DNA of 64,000 nt from Flammeovirga sp. OC4 (GCF_000812565.1 NZ_JTAM01000010.1:124001-188000), one strand, 5' to 3'. Counted from the first letter of the stretch, positions 8,947 to 18,369 are shown. Numbers and translations: made by a program. The notes: a model not told the origin generated them from the sequence alone.

Positions 8947-11517
8947 ATGAAAATTAAAGAATTAGATGAAATTTTTGACGATTATGAAAGTTATAAAGCA
9001 TTAGGAGAAGATAGTTATATAATTGGTGCTCAGCACCCTCAAAATTTTAAGCAGCATAAAAAATTTATTATTCCTTTATTTTATTTCGATGGTGAAGATT
9101 GGTTTAAGTTAGATATTAACAAATTAGGTGAATCCATATTTTTGGCGAGTGCGCCTTATACATTAACAACGGATTTTAAGTTAGAGGAATTAATAAAAGT
9201 TAAAGGTGTTAGACCCAATAAACAACTCACAGATGATGATGAGCACAATAAGGAACATTCTTTAACGAAACATATAACACACGCTGATCGCTTAAGTGCA
9301 CTTTCAGAAGATCAATTATTAGAAATTTTCCCTGGTGAAATAGACTTTGAATTACACCTGTTTCATCCAGACAAACATTATTATGACATCATCAACGAGG
9401 TGTATGTCGCTCAGGAACGTAAGTTTTTCGTAGAATCTAAAGATGGATTAATTTACGGTCCTTTTGTAGGTGTTAAAACGAGTACTGAAGCCAAAGCAAT
9501 ACGCTTATCAGCTACAGGTGTTCGTAAAAGTGTAGAAGCTTACAACCTACCATCAGAAGCTTTTCTCGAGTTCAATATGCCGGAAGAAGGACTAAAACGT
9601 AAGTTAGTCCGAAGTACCCATGATATTGAATACTACATTGAAGATACCGTTGACTTTATCAGCCGACAAGATTTATTCAAATGGGCTGAAGAGCAACTGA
9701 ATAAAAAGCAATCGTTAGAAGTAGCCGATAAAGTTTGGAAAGCAATCTCAAAAGATAATGCCATTCACTCTTTTCAAGAGCGTTATCAACGTTTGGAAAA
9801 GCTTTTCCAAAAACCGCAGGAGAACCTGCAGTATCTTCAACAATTCGTTACTTCTTTAGCTGAAAATGACTTTTTTAAAGCCAGTCTTGATTCTCTCCAA
9901 AATGAAAAATTGGAGTTGGACAATGCTGTTGCTCAACAAAAAAGGGAACGTGACCTTGTAAGAAGAGAAACGGGGCGTTTGCAGGAAGAAATGCAAGACC
10001 TTGAAGAAGGCATTAATAATTTGAAAGCCAATGAGCAGAAAATTAGAGAGAGTCTTCAGAAGGAAAGAGAGTTTGCCATCAACAAAGAAATTGAAGAAGG
10101 ACTTTCAAAACTTGAAAAAGTACGCGAAGAACTTTCTGACCGTGCTGAAGCAATTGAATTGGCCCACAATTTTGACAACCTTGCACGTATCAATGAAGAA
10201 ATTGATAATGCCAAGGAGATCAAACATAATTTAGAAATCTCAATTTCAGCCTTAAAAGAAGAGTTTGTAAAAGCTCAAGAAGATGCCGATACAGCGCTGA
10301 AGAATTTATTGAAAACCAAAATGCAATTGGACGTTTTCAGTAATGGTTCTGCCAATTCAAAGAAGAACACTCCAGCGATTGAAGTATTGGACATTAAGGA
10401 CTATAGAATTGAAAAACCAACTGCGATTACGACACTAAAGGAGTTATCGCAAAAGCTTCATAAGCGATTGGGACGTTTGGGAAGAAGTTACCCAGATCAC
10501 TTCATTGCCAATTTGCTGATCTCCATGCATCAAAACTCTTTAACGTTGCTTTGGGGACCTCCGGGTTCAGGTAAAACGTCATTGGGTCGATACATGATCC
10601 AATCACTTACAAAAGCCGATCGTTACTCGGAGATTTCTGTCGCTAGAGGTTGGTCTTCACAAAAAGATATCATTGGTTTTGCCAATCCACTTTCAAAACG
10701 TTTTCAGAGAGCAAATACCGATTTGTATGACCTCTTAAAGCAGTTGGATGGCGAATTCAATAATTCTACTTACTTACAATCTCCAATGTCTTATTGTCTA
10801 TTGGATGAAGCGAATCTTAGCCCTATTGAACATTATTGGGCTTCATTCTATTCGCTTACGGATTCTAAAGCACAATTAGACAAGGGTTTAAAGATTTCAT
10901 TAGGTAATAATGAATCGATTGAGTATGCCAACAATTTACGTTTTTTAGGTACACTTAATCTAGATTCTACAACGGAGCAAATCTCTCCACGATTATTGGA
11001 CCGTTGTCATATCATTAGATTGGATCTTCCAAGAAGTAATATGCCTTTGATCGGGTCTGAAATTATAATGCCTGAACCTTTTGAAATTCCATTTGACAAC
11101 ATTCGTTCATTGTTTGAGTTAAAAGATTTCAAACAAGAATTAGCTCCTGATCAATTAGAATTTATTGATACAGAACTAGAGGAACGTTTTGAGCAAATTG
11201 CTTCAGAATTAAGAAATTTAGGTATTCAGATTAGTTTACGTACTCGAAAAGCAGTCATTGAGTACTGTAATTTGGCTCACTCTGCGATGAATGAGCAATT
11301 CAGACCATTGGATTATTGCTTAGCTCAAAGAGTATTCACAAGAATTAATCTTCAAGGTGCTGAATCGAGAGAAGGTATTAAGGCTTTATTAGAAATTGTA
11401 AAGAGCTTCGCTTTAAAAGATTCACACGCTGAATGGACCTTACAGAAAATGTTGGAAAGAGGCGGTAAAGAAGGCTTCAACCATCACTTCTACAATTATT
11501 TCTCAATAGATGGATAA
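8947..11517 (+). CDS. McrB-like AAA+ motor with coiled coil (CoCoNuT-like)
   Basis: 856 residues in three parts. About 1-310 is a globular region I cannot assign. About 315-465 is a strongly charged coiled coil. About 500-856 is an AAA+ domain with Walker A GPPGSGKT (537-544), Walker B LLDEAN (618-623), sensor TLNLD (669-673) and SPRLLDR (680-686) carrying the likely arginine finger. The NxD sensor replaces the NTAD-type motif of classical McrB. Fusion to a long coiled coil and pairing with a DUF2357 nuclease recall the coiled-coil nuclease tandems (CoCoNuTs) of the McrBC superfamily. Presumed role: nucleotide-driven motor of a defence complex that senses modified or foreign nucleic acid. The partner gene starts 2 nt after the stop. 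Confidence 0.85.
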   Translation: MKIKELDEIFDDYESYKALGEDSYIIGAQHPQNFKQHKKFIIPLFYFDGEDWFKLDINKLGESIFLASAPYTLTTDFKLEELIKVKGVRPNKQLTDDDEHNKEHSLTKHITHADRLSALSEDQLLEIFPGEIDFELHLFHPDKHYYDIINEVYVAQERKFFVESKDGLIYGPFVGVKTSTEAKAIRLSATGVRKSVEAYNLPSEAFLEFNMPEEGLKRKLVRSTHDIEYYIEDTVDFISRQDLFKWAEEQLNKKQSLEVADKVWKAISKDNAIHSFQERYQRLEKLFQKPQENLQYLQQFVTSLAENDFFKASLDSLQNEKLELDNAVAQQKRERDLVRRETGRLQEEMQDLEEGINNLKANEQKIRESLQKEREFAINKEIEEGLSKLEKVREELSDRAEAIELAHNFDNLARINEEIDNAKEIKHNLEISISALKEEFVKAQEDADTALKNLLKTKMQLDVFSNGSANSKKNTPAIEVLDIKDYRIEKPTAITTLKELSQKLHKRLGRLGRSYPDHFIANLLISMHQNSLTLLWGPPGSGKTSLGRYMIQSLTKADRYSEISVARGWSSQKDIIGFANPLSKRFQRANTDLYDLLKQLDGEFNNSTYLQSPMSYCLLDEANLSPIEHYWASFYSLTDSKAQLDKGLKISLGNNESIEYANNLRFLGTLNLDSTTEQISPRLLDRCHIIRLDLPRSNMPLIGSEIIMPEPFEIPFDNIRSLFELKDFKQELAPDQLEFIDTELEERFEQIASELRNLGIQISLRTRKAVIEYCNLAHSAMNEQFRPLDYCLAQRVFTRINLQGAESREGIKALLEIVKSFALKDSHAEWTLQKMLERGGKEGFNHHFYNYFSIDG

Positions 11518-11519
11518 AT

Positions 11520-13220
11520 ATGGAGTTCAAAATTTTTCATATCCGAAAAGATAGTGCTCCACCTTACAATACAGAAAGAGAAGAGGTGCTCCCAATCGAC
11601 GGTTTCCACGTCGTTTTGGAGCATCATTTCTATGAACTAGAATTTCATTATTTTGAACTTCCTGTCAGTACAGATGTTTTTATTGATGAAATTGAGGTCG
11701 ATAAATCCCTTATCACCAACGACGAGCAAATTGGCATCGTCAAAGTAGGGTTAGGGCAACATTTCTCCAACCAATTAGGACATGCTACAGTAAAGATAGA
11801 TCAAGATTCTTTTCAAGTTCGAGTAGATGCTTCTAAATTGAGTAGTGAGGATGCTGAAGGCATGATTACTTACCTTTATCGTAAGAATAAATCATTGATC
11901 CTCCAGCTTTTCACAAAAGAAGAAGTAGGTGGAGAAAAGAACAATTCCACCATTAGTATGACTAGACTTTCTCCTTTGGAGAAGTTTATCAACGAGATGG
12001 AAAACATTCTGCCAGCCTTAGCACATAGCCCAAGATACAGTACTATTCAAGATCGTGAAATCCAAGATTTTGCCACCGCCAATATTGATGAGCAAAGTAT
12101 TGATTGGCTATTAGAACATCTTGATGAATTGTATTTTGATGATTCGTTAAAAGATCATCCTGACGCCATTGAGATTGATGGGCAATACACTGTTATAGAC
12201 AGAATTGATGCTCCAGTAATTAAAATGGAGTATGCCACTTATGAAAATGAGTGCATTCTAGGAGGTTTCTATTGGGCGCGAAAACTTGTCGATGACCTCA
12301 TTAGTCATATTGAAAGAATCAATGGGCAGAAAAGCCTTATTCAGAATGAAGGAAGCGGATACGCCACTTTTGAATCGGCTCAAGTGATTATTAATGCTCA
12401 GGCCATTGAGGACGCACAAGACATCAGAACGAGGTTGTACAGATTGGAAAGGAAATACATGCAACTTTTCCCCAATACAACACCTAATGTTCACCCTCCC
12501 CTTTTGACCAAGCGTTTTAGTTCTGTAAATGTTTATTCCAATATCTTCTTGAATCTACTTCAGGTTTACAACCTTAAGTTAGATACTCAAAACGATACGG
12601 GAGCCGTTAAAACTTCCTTTCTGGATCAAATTTACGAGCTGTACACTTATTATCAGTTATATGATGCGTTGTTGGAATGCTTCAAGGACTTTAATTATAA
12701 ACTGGAAATAAGCGACACTGAGGAAGGCGAATTTATCCCTAAGCGTGTTTCTATACAGCCTATCAATGGTAAATGGCAAATGAACCTGCTCTATCAACCA
12801 CAAATTGGTAGAGAACCGGGAGATACACACTTAGTATTACACGGGAAACCACATCGAGACAGTTTCTACTATACGCCTGACTTTGTATTGGAATACTGCG
12901 ATCCTCACCTATCATTGCGATATGGTATTTTGGATGCCAAATACAAGATGGCTAAAACGGTACTGGAACAAGATCTTAAGGAATCCTCTTTCAAATATTA
13001 TACTTGTGTAAGGGTAATTGGAGAAAAAAGGGACCATCAGAAACCAGACTTCTTATGGCTGATTTGTCCTAATGCATGCTATGGACGTCCTGTATGGACC
13101 ATGAATTATGATGATAATTTCTTACCGATTATCGGTATAGTGATGAATAATGCAGAGAGCAATGATCCAATCAAGCAAAGTATCAAAAAGATGATGCGAG
13201 AGTGGAATGTAGGAATTTAA
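11520..13220 (+). CDS. McrC-like DUF2357 / PD-(D/E)XK nuclease subunit
   Basis: 566 residues. The N-terminal beta-rich half leads to a helical middle with YATYENECILGGFYW (around 240), which fits the YEN signature region of DUF2357. The C-terminal third is a PD-(D/E)XK nuclease: TPD with Asp454, Glu458, and ILDAKYK with Asp472 and Lys474. A tyrosine/tryptophan-rich tail follows. It would be the cutting subunit driven by the McrB-like motor encoded immediately upstream; the 2-nt gap implies co-translation. The active-site residues look intact. A strong hairpin terminator follows the stop, so the two genes form a closed module. Confidence 0.8.
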   Translation: MEFKIFHIRKDSAPPYNTEREEVLPIDGFHVVLEHHFYELEFHYFELPVSTDVFIDEIEVDKSLITNDEQIGIVKVGLGQHFSNQLGHATVKIDQDSFQVRVDASKLSSEDAEGMITYLYRKNKSLILQLFTKEEVGGEKNNSTISMTRLSPLEKFINEMENILPALAHSPRYSTIQDREIQDFATANIDEQSIDWLLEHLDELYFDDSLKDHPDAIEIDGQYTVIDRIDAPVIKMEYATYENECILGGFYWARKLVDDLISHIERINGQKSLIQNEGSGYATFESAQVIINAQAIEDAQDIRTRLYRLERKYMQLFPNTTPNVHPPLLTKRFSSVNVYSNIFLNLLQVYNLKLDTQNDTGAVKTSFLDQIYELYTYYQLYDALLECFKDFNYKLEISDTEEGEFIPKRVSIQPINGKWQMNLLYQPQIGREPGDTHLVLHGKPHRDSFYYTPDFVLEYCDPHLSLRYGILDAKYKMAKTVLEQDLKESSFKYYTCVRVIGEKRDHQKPDFLWLICPNACYGRPVWTMNYDDNFLPIIGIVMNNAESNDPIKQSIKKMMREWNVGI

Positions 13221-13245
13221 TTTTAAAACAATCGTTCTTTAAACA

Positions 13246-13287
13246 TAATGAAGGGTTAGGCTAAAATGGTAGTCTAGCCCTTCATTA
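13246..13287. terminator. Terminator closing the McrBC-like operon
   Basis: 18-bp stem (13246-13263 with 13270-13287) containing two G-T wobbles and a 6-nt loop, core aatgaaggg/cccttcatt, followed by ttt. It lies 26 nt after the nuclease stop. Confidence 0.8.
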
Positions 13288-13318
13288 TTTCACACTTTGT
13301 TATAAGTAGTGCTTTTCG

Positions 13319-13422
13319 TTAACTTTCAATCAGTCTTTTTACAAGTATTGATAGGATCTACTTTCAAAGTTCCTTCTTCTTCATTTTTGTCTTAACACAA
13401 AAACGAAGCAAAAAAGTCAAGG
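13319..13422. repeat. Dispersed repeat, copy 1
   Basis: About 104 bp shared with 15470-15573. The last 72 bp (13351-13422 and 15502-15573) differ at only two positions; the first 32 bp are roughly three-quarters identical. It contains its own hairpin, cttcatttttgt/acaaaaacgaag with one mismatch around a 6-nt loop. No coding capacity. Confidence 0.85.
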
Positions 13423-13549
13423 CTTTGAATGCAAAAGCTAAATTTCATTTCTCTCGCCTAAATGATTTTAAACTCGCTAAAGCTCAAACAATAAAATCAT
13501 TTTTAACGGCTCAATACATGAAATTCTTAACGCTTTTCCCTTCAAGGCC
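13421..13549. repeat. Long imperfect palindrome attached to repeat copy 1
   Basis: A 129-nt fold-back. The outer arms ggctttgaatgcaaaagc and gcttttcccttcaaggcc pair at 15 of 18 positions. Inside them are an aatttcat/atgaaatt pair and a perfect atgatttta/taaaatcat pair at the tip around a 21-nt loop. It continues repeat copy 1 but is absent from copy 2. It may be a REP/MITE-like element or a structured transcript. Together with the repeat it fills the 449-bp gap between the nuclease gene and the regulator; nothing else was seen there. Confidence 0.75.
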
Positions 13550-13669
13550 GGGGTAGAACTACCAAATTAAAAAAGTAGTAATTCCACTTGCGTGAATGTT
13601 AAGCATCAGCTTCATTTTCTTTCTAAAAATCACAAATAAAAAGCCTGATATAGAGTGTAATTATTTTCA

Positions 13670-15355
13670 TTAGATCGATGAAATATTCATCAACTGCTCT
13701 TCAAAGTCTTTTACATCAGATGGAATTTTTGCTTTGATACGATTTCTGTAAGCGTAAATCGTATTTTTTGTCAGACCTAATATATTAGCCACTCGGTCAG
13801 TATCTGAAATACCTAAACGCATCAGTGCAAAAACACGAAGTTCTGGCGTTAATTTCTTCTCTTTAGTAGAACCAAAGCCACCTTTATCATTGGTTATTTT
13901 CTCAAGGTCTTTGATAAAAGTAGGGTACAAATCCAAAAACAGTTCATCGAAATTTTGATAAAAAAGATCCCTCTGTTTCTTCGGTTTGAAAGCCTTAATA
14001 AGATCATCGATTTTAGTATATTTCTTTTGAACCAATAGACTTCCAACCGTATAATGGAAGTAATCTAACTGTTCAAAAAACTGGGCACTGATTTCAAAAA
14101 ACCGCTTGACATACATCTCCCTTAAACTATTGGCATTTTGAAGCTGAATATTGATTTCTTCTAATTGTTCATTCTTCTTATTCAATAGCTTTTGATTTTC
14201 TTTAATCTGCTGATTATTTGTCTCTAACTCCAAGTTCTGTTTTTTCATCAACTTCTGAGAGCTTTGAATCTGACGGTTTCTTTTATTTAATCTTACAGTT
14301 TGCAAGAAAAGGGATGAAATGAATATGGAAAGAATCACGATCAGACTAAACCATATCATTTCTTTTTTCTGATGTAAATTTTCAATTTGTGCTTCAATAA
14401 TGGGTAGAAAGCTATTGATTTGTGAAATACGCTGACGGGCACCATATTGTCGTGCATTTCTCAATGCCATTTGCATAAAGTGATCTGCTAATTCTAATTC
14501 TTTCCTATCAAAAAATAAAACCGCTAAGGCCTGATCTGATATTGCTTCATAAGTACATGAACGGATATCATAAATAGCACTTTGCTGTAGCTCTAAAATT
14601 CTTGCTTCATTGTCTTCCAACAACCAAGATTTACTAGCGTGAGTCATAGCTAATTCATGCAAAGTCACTTTATCTTCATGGATAATTCGATCGTATATAG
14701 CAATTGCATTGTCTAATTTTCCTCTCCGTGCAAAGTTCGACGCTTTGGTGAATAAATAGGTAAACGAGTATTCATCGGCATATTTCAAAACCGAATCTCC
14801 ATAAATCATCCCCTGTTCATAGTACTTCCAATAATATTCCTCATATTCATTATACTCCGCTACATCAAAACTTAAACGATTTTTTAATGTGTAATACTTC
14901 ACAATATATTCTCGTTTAATTAGTGTGTGAGGAGCAATATTTTTCAAAATCTTCTCCGTCTCAAGAAATATTCCTAGAGAAATTAAAACTTCAGCCTTGC
15001 TAAGTTGTGCCTCCAATTTTAATTGAGGGTCATCCTGCTGATTGGCCGTTTCAATTAAGACATTGGCTTGTGCCAAAGCTTCTTCCCCTTTATAGGAAAT
15101 AAGCAATTCTAAAATTTGTCCTTGAGCTTGAAAAGCACGCTGATACTGTTTTGTATCTAAAAAATTATCCGCTTTTTCTCTTAATCGTTTGAGTTGATCA
15201 TCTCTTTGCTGATCATAGATATATCGACGTTCTTGCTCTTTTTCTAATTCCTCTAGCTTCTTCTCAATCTTAGGCGTGATGCTTCCCCACACCTTTGAAA
15301 AAGGATTCATCAATAAAAAATAGAACATTAGAGAAAATAGATAAAAATGCTTCAT
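13670..15355 (-). CDS. SusR-like membrane regulator (TPR, DUF6377, HTH)
   Basis: 561 residues: a signal or first membrane segment (1-24), a helical-repeat TPR-like region (about 30-325), one clear membrane helix (about 334-355, IWFSLIVILSIFISSLFL), a coiled coil (about 365-425), and a cytoplasmic part ending in a LuxR-like helix-turn-helix (LGISDTDRVANILGLTKNTIYAYR, written in two parts: LGISDTDRVANILGL then TKNTIYAYR). This layout is that of DUF6377 proteins, among which I place SusR, the maltose-responsive activator of starch genes in Bacteroides. It sits next to a SusE/F remnant and susB, which supports control of starch use. It would sense oligosaccharide in the periplasm and bind DNA at the membrane. 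Confidence 0.75.
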   Translation of the reverse strand: MKHFYLFSLMFYFLLMNPFSKVWGSITPKIEKKLEELEKEQERRYIYDQQRDDQLKRLREKADNFLDTKQYQRAFQAQGQILELLISYKGEEALAQANVLIETANQQDDPQLKLEAQLSKAEVLISLGIFLETEKILKNIAPHTLIKREYIVKYYTLKNRLSFDVAEYNEYEEYYWKYYEQGMIYGDSVLKYADEYSFTYLFTKASNFARRGKLDNAIAIYDRIIHEDKVTLHELAMTHASKSWLLEDNEARILELQQSAIYDIRSCTYEAISDQALAVLFFDRKELELADHFMQMALRNARQYGARQRISQINSFLPIIEAQIENLHQKKEMIWFSLIVILSIFISSLFLQTVRLNKRNRQIQSSQKLMKKQNLELETNNQQIKENQKLLNKKNEQLEEINIQLQNANSLREMYVKRFFEISAQFFEQLDYFHYTVGSLLVQKKYTKIDDLIKAFKPKKQRDLFYQNFDELFLDLYPTFIKDLEKITNDKGGFGSTKEKKLTPELRVFALMRLGISDTDRVANILGLTKNTIYAYRNRIKAKIPSDVKDFEEQLMNISSI

Positions 15356-15403
15356 CGATTGATCGGATTCATTTACAACATATAACTTTCATAAGCACTA
15401 ATA

Positions 15404-15411
15404 CAAAGATA
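15404..15411 (-). promoter_or_regulatory. -7 box for the SusR-like gene
   Basis: tatctttg on the minus strand matches TAnnTTTG exactly, with ttg 15 nt further upstream (slightly short spacing). The start point would lie about 40 nt before the regulator's ATG. Confidence 0.5.
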
Positions 15412-15469
15412 GCTTGTTTCTGAAGACAATAAATATTTCCATTTAAATACACTGTAAACTAAGCTTACG

Positions 15470-15573
15470 TTTACTTTCAAACGGTCATTCTACATGATTT
15501 TATAGGAACTACTTTCAAACTTCCTTCTTCTTCATTTTTGTCTTAACACAAAAACGAAGCAAAAAAGTCAAGG
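15470..15573. repeat. Dispersed repeat, copy 2 (truncates the SusE/F gene)
   Basis: Second copy of the 104-bp repeat described at 13319-13422. It ends inside the reading frame of the lipoprotein gene at 15568 and supplies that gene's stop codon. The long palindrome that follows copy 1 is missing here. Confidence 0.85.
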
Positions 15574-16113
15574 GTAACTATAAGTTGTACCAGCTTCTAA
15601 TTGAACGCCGGAAACCTCCCAAGTATGATCACCAACTAAAGTGAGTGGATTATTATTTCCCCAGCCATTAAAATCACCTTTGAGGTATAGTTCTGTCTCG
15701 TTCGCTTCAAAAGCCAATTCGACATATTCTTTAATTTTAAAATTGCTGTGGAATTCTTGTGTGTAGTCTTGAGCACTAACTACTTTAAGATTGATCTGAT
15801 AAGAGCCCACGGGAAACATCCCGATATTTTCAGTATAAGTCCAAGCCAATTGTTCTGGAATTGCTTCTTGTTCCATCACTTGAGTATCATCATCAAGATG
15901 AACTAACTCAAAAGAAACATTTTTCAACATTGCTTGATCTTCTGCTGCTAACGAGATGGCGACATCCTCATTATAAAAAAAACTGGCTCCACTTTCGGGA
16001 GATACTACCTTAGCAGAAAAGGTGATAAGGTTTACTTCATATGGGTTTTCACACCCAAAAAGGGCACAAAAAACCGGCATCAGTAAAACTAGAAATAAGT
16101 GATTACGTTGCAT
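15568..16113 (-). pseudogene. SusE/SusF-type lipoprotein, 3' end lost to a repeat
   Basis: 181 residues remain. The N-terminus is a lipoprotein signal (ALFGC, Cys21), followed by a SusE-like beta-sandwich domain. The first strands of a starch-binding domain (LYLKGDFNGWG, then HTWEVSGVQLEAGTTY) then begin, and the frame stops four codons later in repeat copy 2. Intact family members continue for at least another 60-200 residues, as the two paralogues in this window do. No remainder of the gene is visible downstream. A stable short lipoprotein could still be made, but starch binding is probably lost. It follows susB on the strand, 172 nt away. Confidence 0.75.
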
Positions 16114-16183
16114 GAATAGATTGATTAAACAATAAAAAAATAAATAGTACGCTTTCCTTTCTTTTGAAAAGGTTTTTAGTGGA

Positions 16184-16270
16184 AAGTACTAGGACTCATT
16201 GGCCAATGGCCCTAATTGGATGTATAGAGAGCAATGAATGTTACATTAATCCAATAGAGTCCTAATACTT
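16184..16270 (-). terminator. Long hairpin after susB
   Basis: Arms 16184-16202 (containing taggactcattgg) and 16251-16270 (containing ccaatagagtccta) pair nearly completely, with a further ggccaatggcc fold-back inside. It lies 15 nt past the susB stop. The T-run on the minus strand is weak, so termination may be partial. Confidence 0.5.
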
Positions 16271-16285
16271 TTTCATTTCAATATT

Positions 16286-18277
16286 TTATCTGTTGATTTG
16301 CTCTAAGCGAATGGCTGTTCCTCCTCCAGGTGCTAATGTAAGTTGAACAGTATCTCCTTTTTTCACCATTTTATTTGATATGCGATAATTGTAGGGTTCA
16401 AATTCCCAATCTGCATTTTCACCATCTTCAAAATGCGTCATTTGATACATCTTTCCTTCTTCCAAGAAATCTAACTGTATTGTCAAATCTCTTGAATTTT
16501 CATTTGTGATACTCCCTATATACCAATTGGGTGTATCCCTATCTTTTCTTGCGACTGTATAATACTCTCCAATAGAAGCATTCAGTACCTTTGATTCTTC
16601 CCAATTGACCGGAACATGTGTGATAAATTGGAACATTTCTGGGAATTCTTCATAATGCTTTGGTAGATCACAAGCCATCTGTACGGGCGAGTACATTGTC
16701 ACATACAAAGCCAATTGTTTAGCTAATGTTGTACTGACTCTACTTGGGTACCCTTCCTCTCTATAAGTTCCGTCAAACGTCATTCGGAATGCCCCAGGTG
16801 TAAAATCAATTGGCCCTGCCAATCCTCTTGTAAAAGGTAAAATCACGGTATGTTCCGGAGGGTTAGAAGGGTAAGCCCATGCATTATACTCTTGACCTCT
16901 CACTCCTTCACGTGCTAAGAAGTGCGGATAAGTTCGGCGTAAACCTGTTGCTTTGATTGGCTCATGAGCAATAATTGCTACTTTATATTTTGCACCCAAG
17001 TCTACTACTCTTTGATAATGATTCACCATCCACTGTCCGTGATGATATTCCCCATTATCAATTTTACCAACGTATCCAGTTTTTACAGCCTTAATCCCTA
17101 ATCGATGATACAGCTTAAAAGCTTCCTCCATTTGAGGTTCATATTGATAAGCAACCTTACCTCCTGTCTCATGATGCCCAATCAGTGTCATCCCATTTTC
17201 TTGAGCATAACGCTGTACTTCTTCAATATCAAAATCATCATAAGCTTCAGTAAAATTCCAGTTATCCCATTTTTCCCAACCGATATTCCAACCTTCAACT
17301 AATAAACCTTCAAAACCGTTTTTAGAAGCAAAATCGATATACTCTTTGGCGTATTCTGTTGTTGCACCGTGCTTTTCATCTTTTTTCCATCCACGAGTAT
17401 TTAAGTGCATATCCCACCAAATGCCCATGTATCTCATCGGCTGAATCCAATCCGTTTCTTTCAGTACATTGGGCTCATTCAAGTTTAATACCATTGTAGA
17501 TTCCACCAAATCTCCAGCATTATCACCAATAATAACTGTTCTCCAAGGTGAAATTAAATCCCCGTCTTTTTTGACTTTAATTCCATCAGCCCAAGGCACT
17601 AAGTCACAATCAACTCCTTGACCGTTGTTTTTTAAAGTCATGGAGGCGTAATCAATCAAAGCCGCCTCGTGAATTGAAACATGAACACCCGAATTCAATT
17701 CCATCGTCATCGGTGTATGCGCTGAATCCACTTCGCTTAACTGCGTCTTTTGATACAGCAATTCATACGAATCATAATCAGCATGTATCCACCACGTTTC
17801 TGGATTTTCAGGTAGATTGAAGGCTGTTTTCTCGTCTAACAAATCAAGATGTTTTCCTTCATCATTTAAGACCTTGTAACGGAAAGATACTCCATCATTA
17901 AATATCCTGAATTCTAACACCAATTTATCTTTATTCTTTGTCAGTGCATTCCATTGTGCTTCATGATAGTTATTTACCACTTCTTTTTGTTCACCCCAAA
18001 TCATTTCCCATTTCTCATTTACTGAGTTAGTAGAAACTTGTTTGACTTGCTTAAACTGGCTCAGATCAAATTGCTTAAATGTTAAACCAAGTGATGATTT
18101 TGTGATAAGGGTTTCTCCCTCTCTTTTAATTTCATAAAATAGTTTTCCTCCAGTAAATATTACTTTTACTTCATTCTTGTTATCAGGAGAATGCAGCACC
18201 CATTCCTTTGCGGAGGCTGAAAAACAAAAACTCAAAGCTAAAAGAAATACTAGTACAATTCTTTTCATTTTCTTCAA
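16286..18277 (-). CDS. susB: GH97 alpha-glucosidase (SusB-like)
   Basis: 663 residues with an N-terminal signal peptide ending ASA (about 23), a beta-sandwich (about 25-270), a TIM barrel (about 280-560) and a C-terminal beta domain. Family marks: GLLVEGWNIGWEKW, LIGHHETGG with Glu370 as a base candidate, AVKTGYVGKI, and AHEPIKATG followed by REGVRGQEYN. The HHE motif together with no Asp in the GYVG strand is the pattern of the inverting SusB branch rather than the retaining galactosidase branch. It would release glucose from alpha-glucan oligosaccharides in the periplasm. It lies in a local cluster with the SusR-like regulator. Confidence 0.92.
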   Translation of the reverse strand: MKKMKRIVLVFLLALSFCFSASAKEWVLHSPDNKNEVKVIFTGGKLFYEIKREGETLITKSSLGLTFKQFDLSQFKQVKQVSTNSVNEKWEMIWGEQKEVVNNYHEAQWNALTKNKDKLVLEFRIFNDGVSFRYKVLNDEGKHLDLLDEKTAFNLPENPETWWIHADYDSYELLYQKTQLSEVDSAHTPMTMELNSGVHVSIHEAALIDYASMTLKNNGQGVDCDLVPWADGIKVKKDGDLISPWRTVIIGDNAGDLVESTMVLNLNEPNVLKETDWIQPMRYMGIWWDMHLNTRGWKKDEKHGATTEYAKEYIDFASKNGFEGLLVEGWNIGWEKWDNWNFTEAYDDFDIEEVQRYAQENGMTLIGHHETGGKVAYQYEPQMEEAFKLYHRLGIKAVKTGYVGKIDNGEYHHGQWMVNHYQRVVDLGAKYKVAIIAHEPIKATGLRRTYPHFLAREGVRGQEYNAWAYPSNPPEHTVILPFTRGLAGPIDFTPGAFRMTFDGTYREEGYPSRVSTTLAKQLALYVTMYSPVQMACDLPKHYEEFPEMFQFITHVPVNWEESKVLNASIGEYYTVARKDRDTPNWYIGSITNENSRDLTIQLDFLEEGKMYQMTHFEDGENADWEFEPYNYRISNKMVKKGDTVQLTLAPGGGTAIRLEQINR

Positions 18278-18361
18278 TCGCTCATTTAGTAGACCTTCTG
18301 TCTTTTAAGGGTACATCTGTAAGGGATTTTTGCCCTTTCCAAAAGACATTTAATTATATGT

Positions 18362-18369
18362 CAAAGGTA
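18362..18369 (-). promoter_or_regulatory. -7 box for susB
   Basis: tacctttg on the minus strand matches TAnnTTTG exactly, 85 nt upstream of the susB ATG. No TTG sits at the right -33 distance (tta is found instead), so an activator may be needed. Confidence 0.45.

Noticed and set aside
13351-13549. CRISPR-like array
   Set aside because: Only two dispersed copies of the repeat 2 kb apart and no spacers or cas genes; the palindrome is a single long fold.
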